From Chryseobacterium sp. POL2 (GTDB lineage: Bacteria; Bacteroidota; Bacteroidia; Flavobacteriales; Weeksellaceae): a stretch of 64,000 nt of DNA. The translations under genes and the position numbers were made by a program. Positions 1 through 8,286 of this stretch are shown in pieces (positions within the stretch are counted from its first letter, which is position 1; each line of letters begins with the position of its first letter). The notes beneath the pieces are model-generated. The model had not been told where the DNA came from, did not search any database, and saw only the letters and a list, made by a program, of their open reading frames with translations. The DNA lies in contig NZ_CP049298.1 of NCBI RefSeq assembly GCF_011058315.1, positions 1,674,001 through 1,738,000 on the forward strand, written 5' to 3'.

Positions 1-188
1 GCCGGTGAAGTACTTCTATTGAACTTTTGTGCAATGTTGAAGATTAGTAATTCTATTCAACATTTGTGCTAAAAGTCGGCTCCATCGCCAATTTGCCAGC
101 CGTTGGCGGCAAAGCTAACGGACGACCGTGCTAACATCAGCAGTCCGACAAAAATCCGTTTTGACTTTGTTGCCGTAACGGAACGGCA
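1..188. other. Leader of the truncated methylase gene with imperfect direct repeats
   Basis: No gene is supported here. Two 20-bp segments at 12-31 and 51-70 match at 17 of 20 positions (CTATT.AAC.TTTGTGC core), and 95-190 contains GC-rich short inverted segments unlike the AT-rich sequence that follows. It is probably the upstream region of the methylase remnant, and may include an IS or element edge that lies outside the window. Confidence 0.35.
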
Positions 189-1871
189 ATGGCAAAAAAA
201 GAAGTACTGACAGATTTTTGGGTAAGAGATATACTCAAAGAAGCAAACATAGATTTACATCCACAAGGAAGCAACATCAAAGAAATTGACGAAGCCCTAA
301 AAACCGCTTCAAAAGCAGGAACAGGCAAAGTCGGATTTCCTGAATATTGCGGAGTTGTCAAAGATTTTGTTCTCATCATTGAAAACAAAGCAGACGTTTC
401 GCAACACATCAAACGCAACGACAAAGACGTAATTTGTAGCGAAGTTGCAAACGTGAAAAACTATGCTGTAAACGGTGCGTTGTTTTACGGATTACACTTA
501 TCAAAAAACACATCTTACAAAAAAATCATTGCCTTTGGAATTTCGGGCAATGAAAAACGCCACAAAATCTCGCCTATTTTTATTGACGAAAGAGGCGGTT
601 ACAAAGAGTTGGAAGACGTTGAAACGTTTACACTTTTCAACGAAAAGAACATTGACGAATACTACACAAAAACCATTCTCAAAGAACAAACGCCAGACGA
701 AAAGACAACCGAAGAAATTCTGAAAGACGCAAAAAATCTTCACGAAGATTTGCGGAATTACGGCAGTATTCAAGACAAAGACAAACCTTTGATTGTTTCG
801 GGAATTTTGTTGGCATTGCGAGAAATGGAATACAAAGGTTTCAACATTGACAGCTTAACAGGCGACCAAACCACAACAGACGGAGAAAAAATTTACGAAG
901 CCATTGAGAAAAACCTGAAACGAGCCAACGTAGCACCGCAGGTAAAAAAAGACAAATTATTGAGCCAATTTTTGGTAATCAAAGATACGAAAGCGATTAA
1001 CGAAGTCAATGAATATTTAAAGAAAACGCCACTCAAACATTACACCGAATTTCTTTACGAGAACATTTACAAAAACATCAAATACATTCATTCGGCAGAG
1101 GATTATTTGGGGCGTTTTTATGGCGAATTTATGTCGTATTCGGGTGGAGACGGACAAAATTTAGGCATTGTATTGACACCAAAACACATAACCGAACTGT
1201 TTTGCGAGTTGGCAGAGTTAAAAACAACTGACGTTGTTTTTGACCCTTGTTGCGGAACAGCAGGTTTTTTGATTGCTTCAATGCACGATATGTTGCAGAA
1301 AACGGACAATCCGAAACAACAAGCCGACATTAGAAAAAATCAGTTGCACGGTTTGGAGTTACAGCCGTATATGTTCACGATTGCAACAACCAATATGATT
1401 TTGCGTGGAGACGGAAAAAGTAATTTGGAGCAAGAAGATTTTTTGAAACAAAATCCTGCACAATTACAGCTCAAAGGTTGCACCGTTGGAATGATGAACC
1501 CACCCTATTCAATGGGAAGCAAAAGCAATACGAGTTTATACGAAATCAATTTTACCGAGCATTTGCTCAATTCCATAACCCAAGACGGAAAAGTAATTGT
1601 AATCGTTCCTCAATCTTCAATGACAGGAAAATCCAAAGAAGAACAAGCGATAAAAGAAAACATTTTAAAACATCACACATTGGAAGGCGTGATAACGCTG
1701 AACAAAAACACATTTTACGGAGTTGGAACAAATCCGTGCATTGCGGTTTTTACAGCAGGAGTTCCGCACCACAGTGCAAAGTTCAGAAAAGTTTACTGTA
1801 ACGATGAAAACCTATTTATCAATAATTTTTGTTTTATTTTTTTCTATTTCTTTCGGACAAGGCATACTTGA
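189..1871 (+). pseudogene. 3'-truncated nuclease-N6 adenine methylase fusion (restriction-modification remnant)
   Basis: The first ~536 codons encode a restriction-modification protein. Residues 51-67 carry PEY, D59 and E65-N-K67, the D-x5-ExK pattern of a PD-(D/E)XK / HSDR_N-type nuclease. Residues ~330-530 are an N6 adenine methylase of the HsdM kind, with motif I DPCCGTAGF at 352 and motif IV NPPY at 437-440. The layout (nuclease first, then methylase) is that of a single-chain restriction enzyme-methylase; a target-recognition domain should follow but is missing. Similarity stops around base 1797, where the family continues into a conserved stretch that is absent; the last ~24 codons are an out-of-frame reading of the next gene's start. 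The methylase catalytic core is complete, but without the specificity region the protein is probably inactive. Domain assignment is from motifs only. Confidence 0.8.
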
Positions 1872-2580
1872 ACCCGGTGTGCGTTTAAGAGATGAAGGAA
1901 AATATGACGAATCTATTAGCTATTATCTTAACCAAAAGAAAAAGGGACATTGGGATTGGGGATTTAAGTATAATTATACAAAAGTTCTTGCGCTAGCAGG
2001 ACAAGTAGATAGTTGCTTTTTCTATTTAGAAGAAAATATTAATGAACGAATTGCAGTACAATCTTTAAGTGACATAGAATTTATTGGAATTAAAGAAGAT
2101 AAAAGATGGACAACTTATGAGGAAAGCGTAATTAATAAACATATTCCTTGTAAGGACGTAACTTTTAGTGCCGAGATCTTTAGAATTATAGCTTTATCAG
2201 AAAAAGAGAATACTAATATTAAATTACTTTTTGAGTTAATAAATAAAAAGGGATGGCCAAAAAAAAGTCAAGTAGGAGATGCCTCTAATTATATATTTGC
2301 TAGATTAAGATATGAAGATTTGTTTTTAGTACAAGCTAAGAAACACTTAAAAGAATTAGAAGAGTTGTGTATAAAAGGCGAGATTGACTGTAAGTATTTT
2401 GCCGATACATATGATTTAATACAAAAGAAGGCTAAGAAACCGCAAAAGTATGGGACGATTTTTAATATAGATTATGATAACGATTTTAAAAGAATCTATT
2501 ACAAATTTGTCGATGAAAAAAAAATTAATAAATGGAGAACTGAAATAGGACTAAAAAAATTGGAAGAATATAGTGGTTAA
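1804..2580 (+). CDS. Secreted DUF6624-like protein
   Basis: 258 residues. The ATG at 1804 is chosen because it begins a clear signal peptide (Lys, then ~14 hydrophobic residues, ending SFGQ); the frame is open further upstream, but only through the methylase remnant. A short TPR-like helical stretch follows (residues ~22-60). The C-terminal half, from GWPKKSQVG through a KGEID segment and KPQKYGT to the final EIGLKKLEEY, matches the DUF6624 pattern as I remember it. Function unknown; likely periplasmic or outer-membrane facing. The gene starts only ~7 bp after the methylase breakpoint, so it may have lost its own promoter in the rearrangement. A hairpin at 2800-2834 lies downstream. Confidence 0.72.
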   Translation: MKTYLSIIFVLFFSISFGQGILEPGVRLRDEGKYDESISYYLNQKKKGHWDWGFKYNYTKVLALAGQVDSCFFYLEENINERIAVQSLSDIEFIGIKEDKRWTTYEESVINKHIPCKDVTFSAEIFRIIALSEKENTNIKLLFELINKKGWPKKSQVGDASNYIFARLRYEDLFLVQAKKHLKELEELCIKGEIDCKYFADTYDLIQKKAKKPQKYGTIFNIDYDNDFKRIYYKFVDEKKINKWRTEIGLKKLEEYSG

Positions 2581-2799
2581 AGCAATTATGGCTAATATTG
2601 TATTGACGAAATGGAGATTTTAGAGATAAATTATCCCCCTTTTTTTTGTTGTAAAATTAATTCTTAACAGCTCTATGTTTACTATTGAATCCAAACAATC
2701 CTAAATCATATTCTAAAACTTTACTAATTAATAGTTTACTTTAATTTAAAAATGAACACCCTTATGAATAAAGTATACGGAATATAAAGACAATAAAGC

Positions 2800-2834
2800 A
2801 AAAGGAGTTATCTAAAAATCAGGTAACTCCTTTT
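2800..2834. terminator. Bidirectional terminator between the DUF6624 gene and ardA
   Basis: Inverted repeat AAAAGGAGTTA / TAACTCCTTTT with a 12-nt loop, flanked by A and T runs. It works on paper in both directions, ending the rightward gene at 2580 and the leftward ardA gene at 2858. Confidence 0.8.
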
Positions 2835-2857
2835 GTTATATATTAATCAAAAAATGA

Positions 2858-3385
2858 TTAGCTATTTCTAAATACATGACCATTTTCGTAAGTATAATCA
2901 CTAATAAAAAGGTCTCTAGCAAAGCTATCATAATCAAAGTATGATTTGACAAAATCAGAAAGATCATAACATTCATTAACTATCTGATAGGCGAAGTCTT
3001 CTTCACTACTATAATGTCCTTGATAATCCTCTTCAAATAGTTCAAATAAAGCATCTATATTCTCTGATGTAATATCATGATTGTCAATACTTATCCAAGC
3101 TGAAAAAGCCTCTAAAGTAGTATACTGTAAATCTGATACTTTTTCAATAATTGAAAAGATATTTTCTGAAAGGTTACTTTCTGAGATTAACTCAGATGGA
3201 ATATTTTCCCAATCTTGAAACATAAACTCTGGATCTGTTTCATCAGAATGAAGTTCTGAGCAAAACTCATAAAACTCTTCAATGGAGCTAAAGTTATTTA
3301 ATTCAATCCAATCTCCTTTAATTGAACCATTGTTATACTTAGCATAAGTACCAACATAAACTTTTGAGTGCATTAAATTTTCCAT
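2858..3385 (-). CDS. ardA: ArdA family antirestriction protein
   Basis: 175 residues, very acidic (Asp and Glu throughout, as expected for a DNA mimic). The N-terminus VYVGTYAKYNNGSIKGDWI and the following FxDWENIP segment are characteristic of ArdA (PF07275). Known family members bind type I restriction-modification enzymes as B-form DNA mimics and protect incoming plasmids and conjugative transposons. Length is close to the usual ~165-170 residues. Two in-frame ATGs lie at the start (Met1 and Met5). The gene stands alone on the minus strand between the truncated restriction enzyme and the efflux gene, with a terminator at 2800-2834. Its presence fits the mobilizable plasmid backbone further right. 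Confidence 0.9.
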   Translation of the reverse strand: MENLMHSKVYVGTYAKYNNGSIKGDWIELNNFSSIEEFYEFCSELHSDETDPEFMFQDWENIPSELISESNLSENIFSIIEKVSDLQYTTLEAFSAWISIDNHDITSENIDALFELFEEDYQGHYSSEEDFAYQIVNECYDLSDFVKSYFDYDSFARDLFISDYTYENGHVFRNS

Positions 3386-3744
3386 GATACATAGTATTAT
3401 GACCTTAGGGTCTGGTTAATTTCAAAGCACTTGAGTTTTGATTTTTAGATTACATCAAGTTTTATAAAATAAATACGCTCAAAGCTTGAGGAAGATTTAT
3501 TGAAGTAATTCAGAGGACTTGAACTTGTAAAGACTAAAAAGCTAAAAAACTTTGCCTATTGAAATACTAGAGCAAAGGCTCTTAACTATAGAAATTAAAT
3601 TTGAGTAAACGAATAGGCTAATTATTGAAGTTTGTAGTTGATAAAGTAATAAGAAAGATTAATGGGAGTTTGAAAAGGTTTTTTTTAAATGTTTTACACA
3701 TCCCCCCTCAAATATTTATGAATAGAGGATGTGTAATGATTAAG
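3386..3744. other. 359-bp AT-rich intergenic region with an inverted repeat
   Basis: No open reading frame worth calling. At 3694-3737, TTACACATCC and GGATGTGTAA form 10-bp arms around a 24-nt loop just past the stop of the efflux gene. On the minus strand it is followed by A-rich rather than T-rich sequence, so it is not a classic terminator. The ardA promoter should lie near 3386-3460. Confidence 0.45.
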
Positions 3745-4953
3745 TTATTTTCTACTGTACTGTATTATTAAATATAAACTAGTGCTAATTAATAGTGCTG
3801 ATAGTATAAAGGCAATACCTGGTAAGTATAATGGAGCATTGTCTTGTGTAAAAAAATAAAAACAATAGGTGAAAATAGGAGGACCTATTATAGTTGTTAA
3901 CCCGTTTAAGCTTCCCAATACTCCTTGTAATTCTCCTTGATATTGTTGATTAAGAGATTTAGACAGCATAGATTGAAAGCCTGTCTGATGAATACTTCCC
4001 AGTAAATAAAGTGTAATTCCTATCCATAGTTGTTGTACTGATGTACTAAATCCCAATAATATTAATCCTATACAACTTACAATTAACCCAATGTAGATAA
4101 GCTTCTGATCAGATAGTTTTTTTGAAAGGTATTGGAGAAAATAGGCTTGTACTACAAAACCTATAATTCCTATTATAGTTAGAGAAAATCCTACGTGTTG
4201 TTTACTCCAATCAAATTGCATCATAGTAAAAAATGACCAAGTACTCTCCATACTGTGTGAAGCCGTTGATAATAAAAAGAATACGAAAAATAAAACTGTA
4301 AGTTCTTTAAATTGTTTAATACTTTTCAAGGTTTGTAAAGGAGAGAGGCTAGCAAAGCTAATTTGTTTTTTAGTACGCAAGTTATTTGTCTCAGGAAAGT
4401 AAAAGTATCCATAAGTGACGTTTAATAAACCTAAGATTCCTGCAAAGTAAAAGGGGTAGGTTAGGTGGTACTCTCCTAATAACCCTCCTACTAAAGGTCC
4501 AATAATAAAGCCAATATTAAACGCCGCGTTTAAATAACCAAAATATTTGGTTCTGTTAGTACTAGTTGTGATATCCGTAATTGCAGCGGAAGCTACTGCG
4601 AATGTAGCTCCTGTAATACCGGCTATTAACCGACTAATAAACAACACCCAGTACTCAGTAGCTACAGCCATTATAAAGCAATCTATAGAGAATCCAAGTA
4701 AAGAAAGCAGTAATACATTTCTACGTCCATAATAATCACTTAGAATACCAAGAATAGGTGCAAATATAAATTGCATAAATGCATATGCAAGGGTAAGTAT
4801 TCCGCCATACTTGGCAGCTGTACTTAAATCAGCGTTTAAGACTTTTTCTAATAATTCGGGTAATACTGGAAAGATAATACCAAATCCAGCACTGTCTAAT
4901 ATAATAGTGATTGTAATGAATATTACAATACTGTTTGTTTTGTTTGATGTCAT
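3745..4953 (-). CDS. Tet-like MFS drug:H+ antiporter
   Basis: 402 residues, twelve predicted membrane segments, DHA1 class. Motif A reads GILSDYYGRRNVLL at 69-82 between TM2 and TM3, TM1 contains the DSAGFGIIFPVLP signature (Asp20) and TM5 holds motif C GFIIGPLVGG at 148-157. These features place it with the TCR/Tet tetracycline-efflux-like transporters rather than sugar porters; the actual substrate cannot be read from sequence. No TetR-type repressor lies next to it. Upstream are a ~115-nt leader with two hairpins and, immediately beyond the -7 box, the end of an IS3-family element. It is plausible resistance cargo of the island, but metabolite export is also possible. Confidence 0.82.
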   Translation of the reverse strand: MTSNKTNSIVIFITITIILDSAGFGIIFPVLPELLEKVLNADLSTAAKYGGILTLAYAFMQFIFAPILGILSDYYGRRNVLLLSLLGFSIDCFIMAVATEYWVLFISRLIAGITGATFAVASAAITDITTSTNRTKYFGYLNAAFNIGFIIGPLVGGLLGEYHLTYPFYFAGILGLLNVTYGYFYFPETNNLRTKKQISFASLSPLQTLKSIKQFKELTVLFFVFFLLSTASHSMESTWSFFTMMQFDWSKQHVGFSLTIIGIIGFVVQAYFLQYLSKKLSDQKLIYIGLIVSCIGLILLGFSTSVQQLWIGITLYLLGSIHQTGFQSMLSKSLNQQYQGELQGVLGSLNGLTTIIGPPIFTYCFYFFTQDNAPLYLPGIAFILSALLISTSLYLIIQYSRK

Positions 4954-4975
4954 GATTATATATAATAAAATAACT

Positions 4976-5083
4976 GTACCCTAAAGTTTAGGTACTATCT
5001 AAATTTTCTAAGTTTCCTTTTAAAAAAGGATAACTATAATTCTCAATGTTATTTTACTATTGCTGCATAATAGTGCAAATATA
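4976..5083 (-). promoter_or_regulatory. Promoter and structured leader of the MFS gene
   Basis: On the minus strand TATATTTG (plus 5076-5083) matches the Bacteroidota -7 box TAnnTTTG. No good -33 TTG is found, because the IS3-family element begins at about 5087. The leader contains TCCTTTT-AA-AAAAGGA arms (plus 5015-5030) and a GTACC..TAAA / TTTA.GGTAC hairpin (plus ~4977-4995), an arrangement that could attenuate translation. Confidence 0.5.
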
Positions 5084-5173
5084 ATGTATTAGCCCGTAAT
5101 AACCGAGCACATTAATTGTATTTAATCTTTTTTATTACTTTTGTATCGGACAAGCTGATCCGATGGTGATATA

Positions 5174-6223
5174 TTATACCGAAGGATTTATTGAAGGGGT
5201 GTTACTGTAAGTAATTGCCCCTTTTATCATTGACTGAAGAGCTATTTCATTTCTTCGTGGCATTGAGCCACTTGAAATGAGGACAAGCTGAACCTCAGGA
5301 TCCTTATTGCCCGATGGTATGTCATCATTTTCTTTTCGCTGGCTTTCGGCGTACTTTTCCCTGTATTCTACAGGAGAACAGTATTCCAGTCTATGAAATA
5401 TCCAATCCGTGTTGTAGTCATTAATAAATTGATTAATACTGTTATAAGCTTCCTCAAAGGAAGAAAATGTTTCTGTTTGCAACACCTGTTCTTCCAGGGT
5501 GCGGTGAAACCGCTCTATTATCCCGTTGCATTGCGGTGACCGTACAAACGCTTTGGACACCTCCAATCCCAGGAATTTCATTTCATTCATAAAATCAGCA
5601 GAGTCATACTGCGAGCCATGGTCGCTTCTTAATTGCAACTTCATTCCTTTACACACATCCTTACCTACCGAACCGAAAGTCTTCCGTACAGCGGCCCTAA
5701 CAGGCTCCATGGCGGCAAACCGGTTGCCTTTCCTTGCAATATGCCATGAGATAATCTCATCGTTAAAGTGATCGATCACACCAAAGAACCAATGCCAACC
5801 TGACCCATCAATCCAAAACCTCTTCCCGTCAGTGGCCCACATTACATTGGGTGCATCCGTGATTATAGTACCATCATGTTCGCGCTTATTCGTCTTCCCG
5901 GGCCTTCTGTAGGGGCTCAGCAGGTTGTTTTCCCGCATGATGCGGTTCACACGTGCCTTGCCGGCTACCAGAGCGTTTATCTTCCTTTTACCCATGCGCT
6001 TCTTCACTTTCAGATAACCTTCAGCGTTGAATGTACTCTTCTTAATTTCTTCCTTAATCTCCTGTAAAACCTCTTCATCGCTATGCTTGGGTTTTCTGCC
6101 CCGTTTCCCTGTTTTGGGAGTAGGGTTTTCATACCAGGTGCTGCTGCTGTAGCCGACTACCTTGAATATCAAACGCTTCGGATATGGTTTCCCGGTTAAT
6201 GGATAATGTTCCTCTATCAGCAT
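5174..6223 (-). CDS. IS3-family transposase OrfB (rve integrase core)
   Basis: 349 residues when started at its own ATG. HTH_21-like region at ~50-110, followed by an rve/DDE catalytic core: D132 in the WATDG motif, D201 in RSDHGSQ and E237 in IIERFHRTLEEQ, with the usual 35-residue D-E spacing of IS3 elements. The reading frame is open upstream of the ATG back to the A9 run inside orfA, so the active transposase is probably an OrfAB fusion made by -1 frameshifting, with this product made separately or not at all. The catalytic triad is intact and the gene could be functional. Its C-terminus ends 11 residues after a short SNTPSINPSV tail. Confidence 0.92.
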   Translation of the reverse strand: MLIEEHYPLTGKPYPKRLIFKVVGYSSSTWYENPTPKTGKRGRKPKHSDEEVLQEIKEEIKKSTFNAEGYLKVKKRMGKRKINALVAGKARVNRIMRENNLLSPYRRPGKTNKREHDGTIITDAPNVMWATDGKRFWIDGSGWHWFFGVIDHFNDEIISWHIARKGNRFAAMEPVRAAVRKTFGSVGKDVCKGMKLQLRSDHGSQYDSADFMNEMKFLGLEVSKAFVRSPQCNGIIERFHRTLEEQVLQTETFSSFEEAYNSINQFINDYNTDWIFHRLEYCSPVEYREKYAESQRKENDDIPSGNKDPEVQLVLISSGSMPRRNEIALQSMIKGAITYSNTPSINPSV

Positions 6224-6228
6224 GGAGA

Positions 6229-6510
6229 TTATTTCCTTTTTAGTTTTGCTGCCAATTCGTTCTTTTTTTTTGTGAGTTCGAGCTCCATCTGCAGTTGCCC
6301 GATCTTACGCTCGGCAGCACCCAGCCTCGAATCGTCGGGTTTACGTTTGAACCCGTCGGTACCACTCTCGATAAATTGATCCCGCCAAAGGTTGATATCA
6401 GCCAGAGTAACTCCGTATTCACGGCTAAGCAGCTCCGGATCCTCTCCACGCAACAAGGATAAAACTAATTCAGCCTTGATTTTCGATGTAAAATTTTTCC
6501 TCTTTTCCAT
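6229..6510 (-). CDS. IS3-family transposase OrfA (HTH domain)
   Basis: 93 residues with a helix-turn-helix of the HTH_Tnp_1 type at ~8-45 (KIKAELVLSLLRGEDPELLS.EYGVT) and a leucine-zipper-like coiled coil at the C-terminus. It ends 5 bp before the orfB ATG. Codons near residue 82 are formed by AC-A9-G, a slippery run; shifting back one base there leads into the open orfB frame. OrfA binds the inverted repeats in related elements, and the shifted fusion is the transposase. Start ATG at 6510 lies ~30 bp inside the right inverted repeat. Confidence 0.9.
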   Translation of the reverse strand: MEKRKNFTSKIKAELVLSLLRGEDPELLSREYGVTLADINLWRDQFIESGTDGFKRKPDDSRLGAAERKIGQLQMELELTKKKNELAAKLKRK

Positions 6511-6591
6511 AGCAGTTGTAAAAATAACTTTTATTTTTTACTGCTCGGTTTATTTGAGGGCTAATATAAATTTTAAAATCAACTATCCTAA

Positions 6592-6726
6592 ATCGTTATC
6601 TTAGAAAATCCGTTCATACCTATTCCTGATGAACTAAACACCGAACAAGAAGATGACATAGTGGGATTGTGGAGCTGGGATGGGAAAGGAAAAGTTGTTG
6701 TAAATTGTACATTTCATAATAAATGA
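6592..6726 (+). pseudogene. C-terminal remnant of a gene cut by the IS3-family element
   Basis: An open frame of ~44 codons with no start, beginning 25 bp after the IS end and closing with TGA at 6724. The readable part includes NPFIPIPDELNTEQEDD and ends in VVVNCTFHNK. Composition (acidic, low-complexity-free) looks like real protein. I do not recognise the family. The frame is closed by TAA at 6589 toward the IS, so the insertion probably deleted or displaced the 5' part; no matching 5' part is seen on the left side of the IS. Confidence 0.45.
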
Positions 6727-6747
6727 TTGCTAAATTAGATACACCAT

Positions 6748-7320
6748 ATGAATCAACTAATAAACTATATCAAAACCTATGTCGCATTATCAGATGAAGA
6801 GTGCGAAGTGCTCATGTCTTTATTTGAAATAAGGAAACTGCGAAATAATGAGGTGTTTTTTGAAGAAGGGCAAATAGCAAATGAACTCTATTTTGTAACG
6901 AAAGGCTGTATCCGATTATTTTACAAAGTGGATGTGGATGAGAAAACAGCTTTTTTCTATTCGCAAGGGCAATTTATATGTGCTGGAGAAAGCTATAATC
7001 TAGGTATTGCTGCTAAAGAGAATTATCAGTCTATGGGTCAATCTGAGATAGTTATATTGGATAAGAAGAAGGTAGAAACTTTGCTCCAAAAAGATTCCAA
7101 GTTTGAAGCAATAGGACGTATAGCTACCGAAAATGAATTGATTGCCAGTCAAAAGATAATTGCATCTTTTGTTACTCAAACAGCCGAAGAGCGATACCTT
7201 GAATTATTAGAAAGCAATAGCGAACTTTTTCAGAATGTGCCTCAACAATATATTGCATCTTTCCTCGGTGTATCACCTGAAACATTGAGCCGCATCAAAA
7301 GTCGCATTCTGAAACGATGA
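6748..7320 (+). CDS. Crp/Fnr family transcriptional regulator
   Basis: 190 residues: cyclic-nucleotide-binding-like beta roll at ~10-115 (the EVFFEEGQIANELYFVTKGCIRLFY segment is typical) and a short C-terminal winged HTH, where VPQQYIASFLGVSPETLSRI forms the recognition helix. No cysteine cluster of the FNR type and no arginine matching the cAMP phosphate contact, as usual for Bacteroidota homologues, so the effector is unknown. It is followed directly by a perfect palindrome CTTGACAATCGTCAAG and the SDR gene at 7383, which it very likely controls. In many flavobacteria such regulators control a neighbouring NAD(P)-binding or efflux gene. Confidence 0.92.
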   Translation: MNQLINYIKTYVALSDEECEVLMSLFEIRKLRNNEVFFEEGQIANELYFVTKGCIRLFYKVDVDEKTAFFYSQGQFICAGESYNLGIAAKENYQSMGQSEIVILDKKKVETLLQKDSKFEAIGRIATENELIASQKIIASFVTQTAEERYLELLESNSELFQNVPQQYIASFLGVSPETLSRIKSRILKR

Positions 7321-7323
7321 TTT

Positions 7324-7369
7324 CTTGACAATCGTCAAGTACAATAGCTAATTCATCACCCTATCTTTA
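7324..7369 (+). promoter_or_regulatory. Crp/Fnr-type operator and promoter of the SDR gene
   Basis: CTTGAC-AATC-GTCAAG (7324-7339) is a perfect palindrome of the TTGAc-N4-gTCAA class bound by Fnr/Dnr-like regulators. TATCTTTA at 7362-7369 resembles the Bacteroidota -7 box. The palindrome centre would sit roughly 43 bp before transcription start, the class II activator position. It starts 4 bp after the regulator gene's stop. Confidence 0.62.
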
Positions 7370-7382
7370 CAGCAAAAAGGAC

Positions 7383-8231
7383 ATGAAAAAAGTATTAGTT
7401 GCTGGAGCTACTGGTTATTTAGGGAAACACATTGTCAATGAGCTAAAAAGTAGAGGATACTGGGTAAGAGTATTAATCAGAAAAGAAAGCCAAAAGAAAT
7501 TGTTCAAAGATGTGGACGACTTTTTTGTAGGAGAAATAACCATGCCCAAAACACTTGTTAGTATTGCAGAAAATATAGATTGGGTGTTTTCTACCATTGG
7601 CATCACAAGGCAAAAAGAGGACTTGACTTACATGGATGTAGATTATCAAGGAAATGTGAACTTGTTATACGAAGCTAAAAAATCAGGAGTAGAGAAATTT
7701 GAATATATTTCTGCCATTAATGGAGATAAACAAAGACACTTAAAGATTTTTGAGGCAAAAGAACGTTTTGTAAATGAATTGAAATCGTCAGGTTTGGACT
7801 ATTGCATTATGCGTCCTAATGGTTTTTTCTCAGATATGAAGGACTTTTTAGAAATGGCTAAGAAGGGGCGAGTTTACTTGTTTGGTGATGGACAGTTTAA
7901 GCTCAACCCTATAGATGGTAAAGATCTAGCAGTTGTTTGCGTTGACAAAATGATTGCTGGCAACAGAGAGGAAACTGCTGGAGGACAAGAGATACTGACA
8001 CAAGAGGATATTGCCAAAATAGCATTGCGAGTTTTGAATAAACCTCTCAAGATTACTTTTCTGCCAGATTGGACTCGCAAACTCTCTATTTGGGTGTTGC
8101 GAACATTCACATCTTCCAAAGCATATGGTCCATTTGAATTTTTCCTTTCAGCTATGGCTCAGGATAATATTGCAAATCAATATGGCAAGTTAAAGTTGGA
8201 GGATTTTTATATGACGATTTTGAAGGAATAA
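7383..8231 (+). CDS. NmrA-like atypical SDR family NAD(P)-binding protein
   Basis: 282 residues. The N-terminal Rossmann motif GATGYLG at 8-14 and the VRVLIRKESQ segment that follows are those of atypical short-chain dehydrogenases (NmrA / YwnB group). No YxxxK catalytic pair at the classical spacing is evident, so it may sense redox state or reduce an unidentified quinone or carbonyl compound. No signal peptide; cytoplasmic. Its start is 63 bp after the Crp/Fnr gene, with the operator between them, which suggests regulation by that protein. Confidence 0.85.
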   Translation: MKKVLVAGATGYLGKHIVNELKSRGYWVRVLIRKESQKKLFKDVDDFFVGEITMPKTLVSIAENIDWVFSTIGITRQKEDLTYMDVDYQGNVNLLYEAKKSGVEKFEYISAINGDKQRHLKIFEAKERFVNELKSSGLDYCIMRPNGFFSDMKDFLEMAKKGRVYLFGDGQFKLNPIDGKDLAVVCVDKMIAGNREETAGGQEILTQEDIAKIALRVLNKPLKITFLPDWTRKLSIWVLRTFTSSKAYGPFEFFLSAMAQDNIANQYGKLKLEDFYMTILKE

Positions 8232-8255
8232 TTATTGCCAAATAGAATCTATCAA

Positions 8256-8282
8256 GAATAAAAATATTCTTTCCTACCTTTG
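8256..8282 (+). promoter_or_regulatory. Promoter of the umuD operon
   Basis: TACCTTTG at 8275-8282 matches TAnnTTTG. Immediately upstream GAATA-AAAA-TATTC (8256-8269) is a perfect palindrome overlapping the promoter spacer, placed where a repressor could block it. Whether this is an SOS operator is not known. Confidence 0.45.
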
Positions 8283-8286
8283 CTCC

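Larger units (their letters stand above)
5087..6566 (-). mobile_element. IS3-family insertion sequence (complete)
   Basis: Ends carry imperfect inverted repeats: TATTAGCCCG.TAATAA.CCGAGCA at 5087-5109 and its complement at 6542-6566. Inside are overlapping-type genes orfA (6229-6510) and orfB (5174-6223), linked by a run of nine A residues on the coding strand (plus 6263-6271) suited to -1 ribosomal frameshifting. No convincing 3-4 bp target duplication could be found at the ends. GC content is higher than the flanks. It separates the MFS gene from a truncated reading frame at 6592. Confidence 0.88.

Noticed and set aside
3694-3737. Terminator of the MFS gene
   Set aside because: The arms pair well, but on the gene's strand the hairpin is followed by A-rich, not T-rich sequence, so it is reported only as an inverted repeat.
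6240-6449. 69-residue frame overlapping orfA of the IS3-family element
   Set aside because: Neither in the orfA frame nor in the -1 frame used by orfB; no family resemblance.
5080-6570. Target-site duplication for the IS3-family element
   Set aside because: Several end positions were tried and no identical 3-4 bp flanks were found; the ends are given only approximately.
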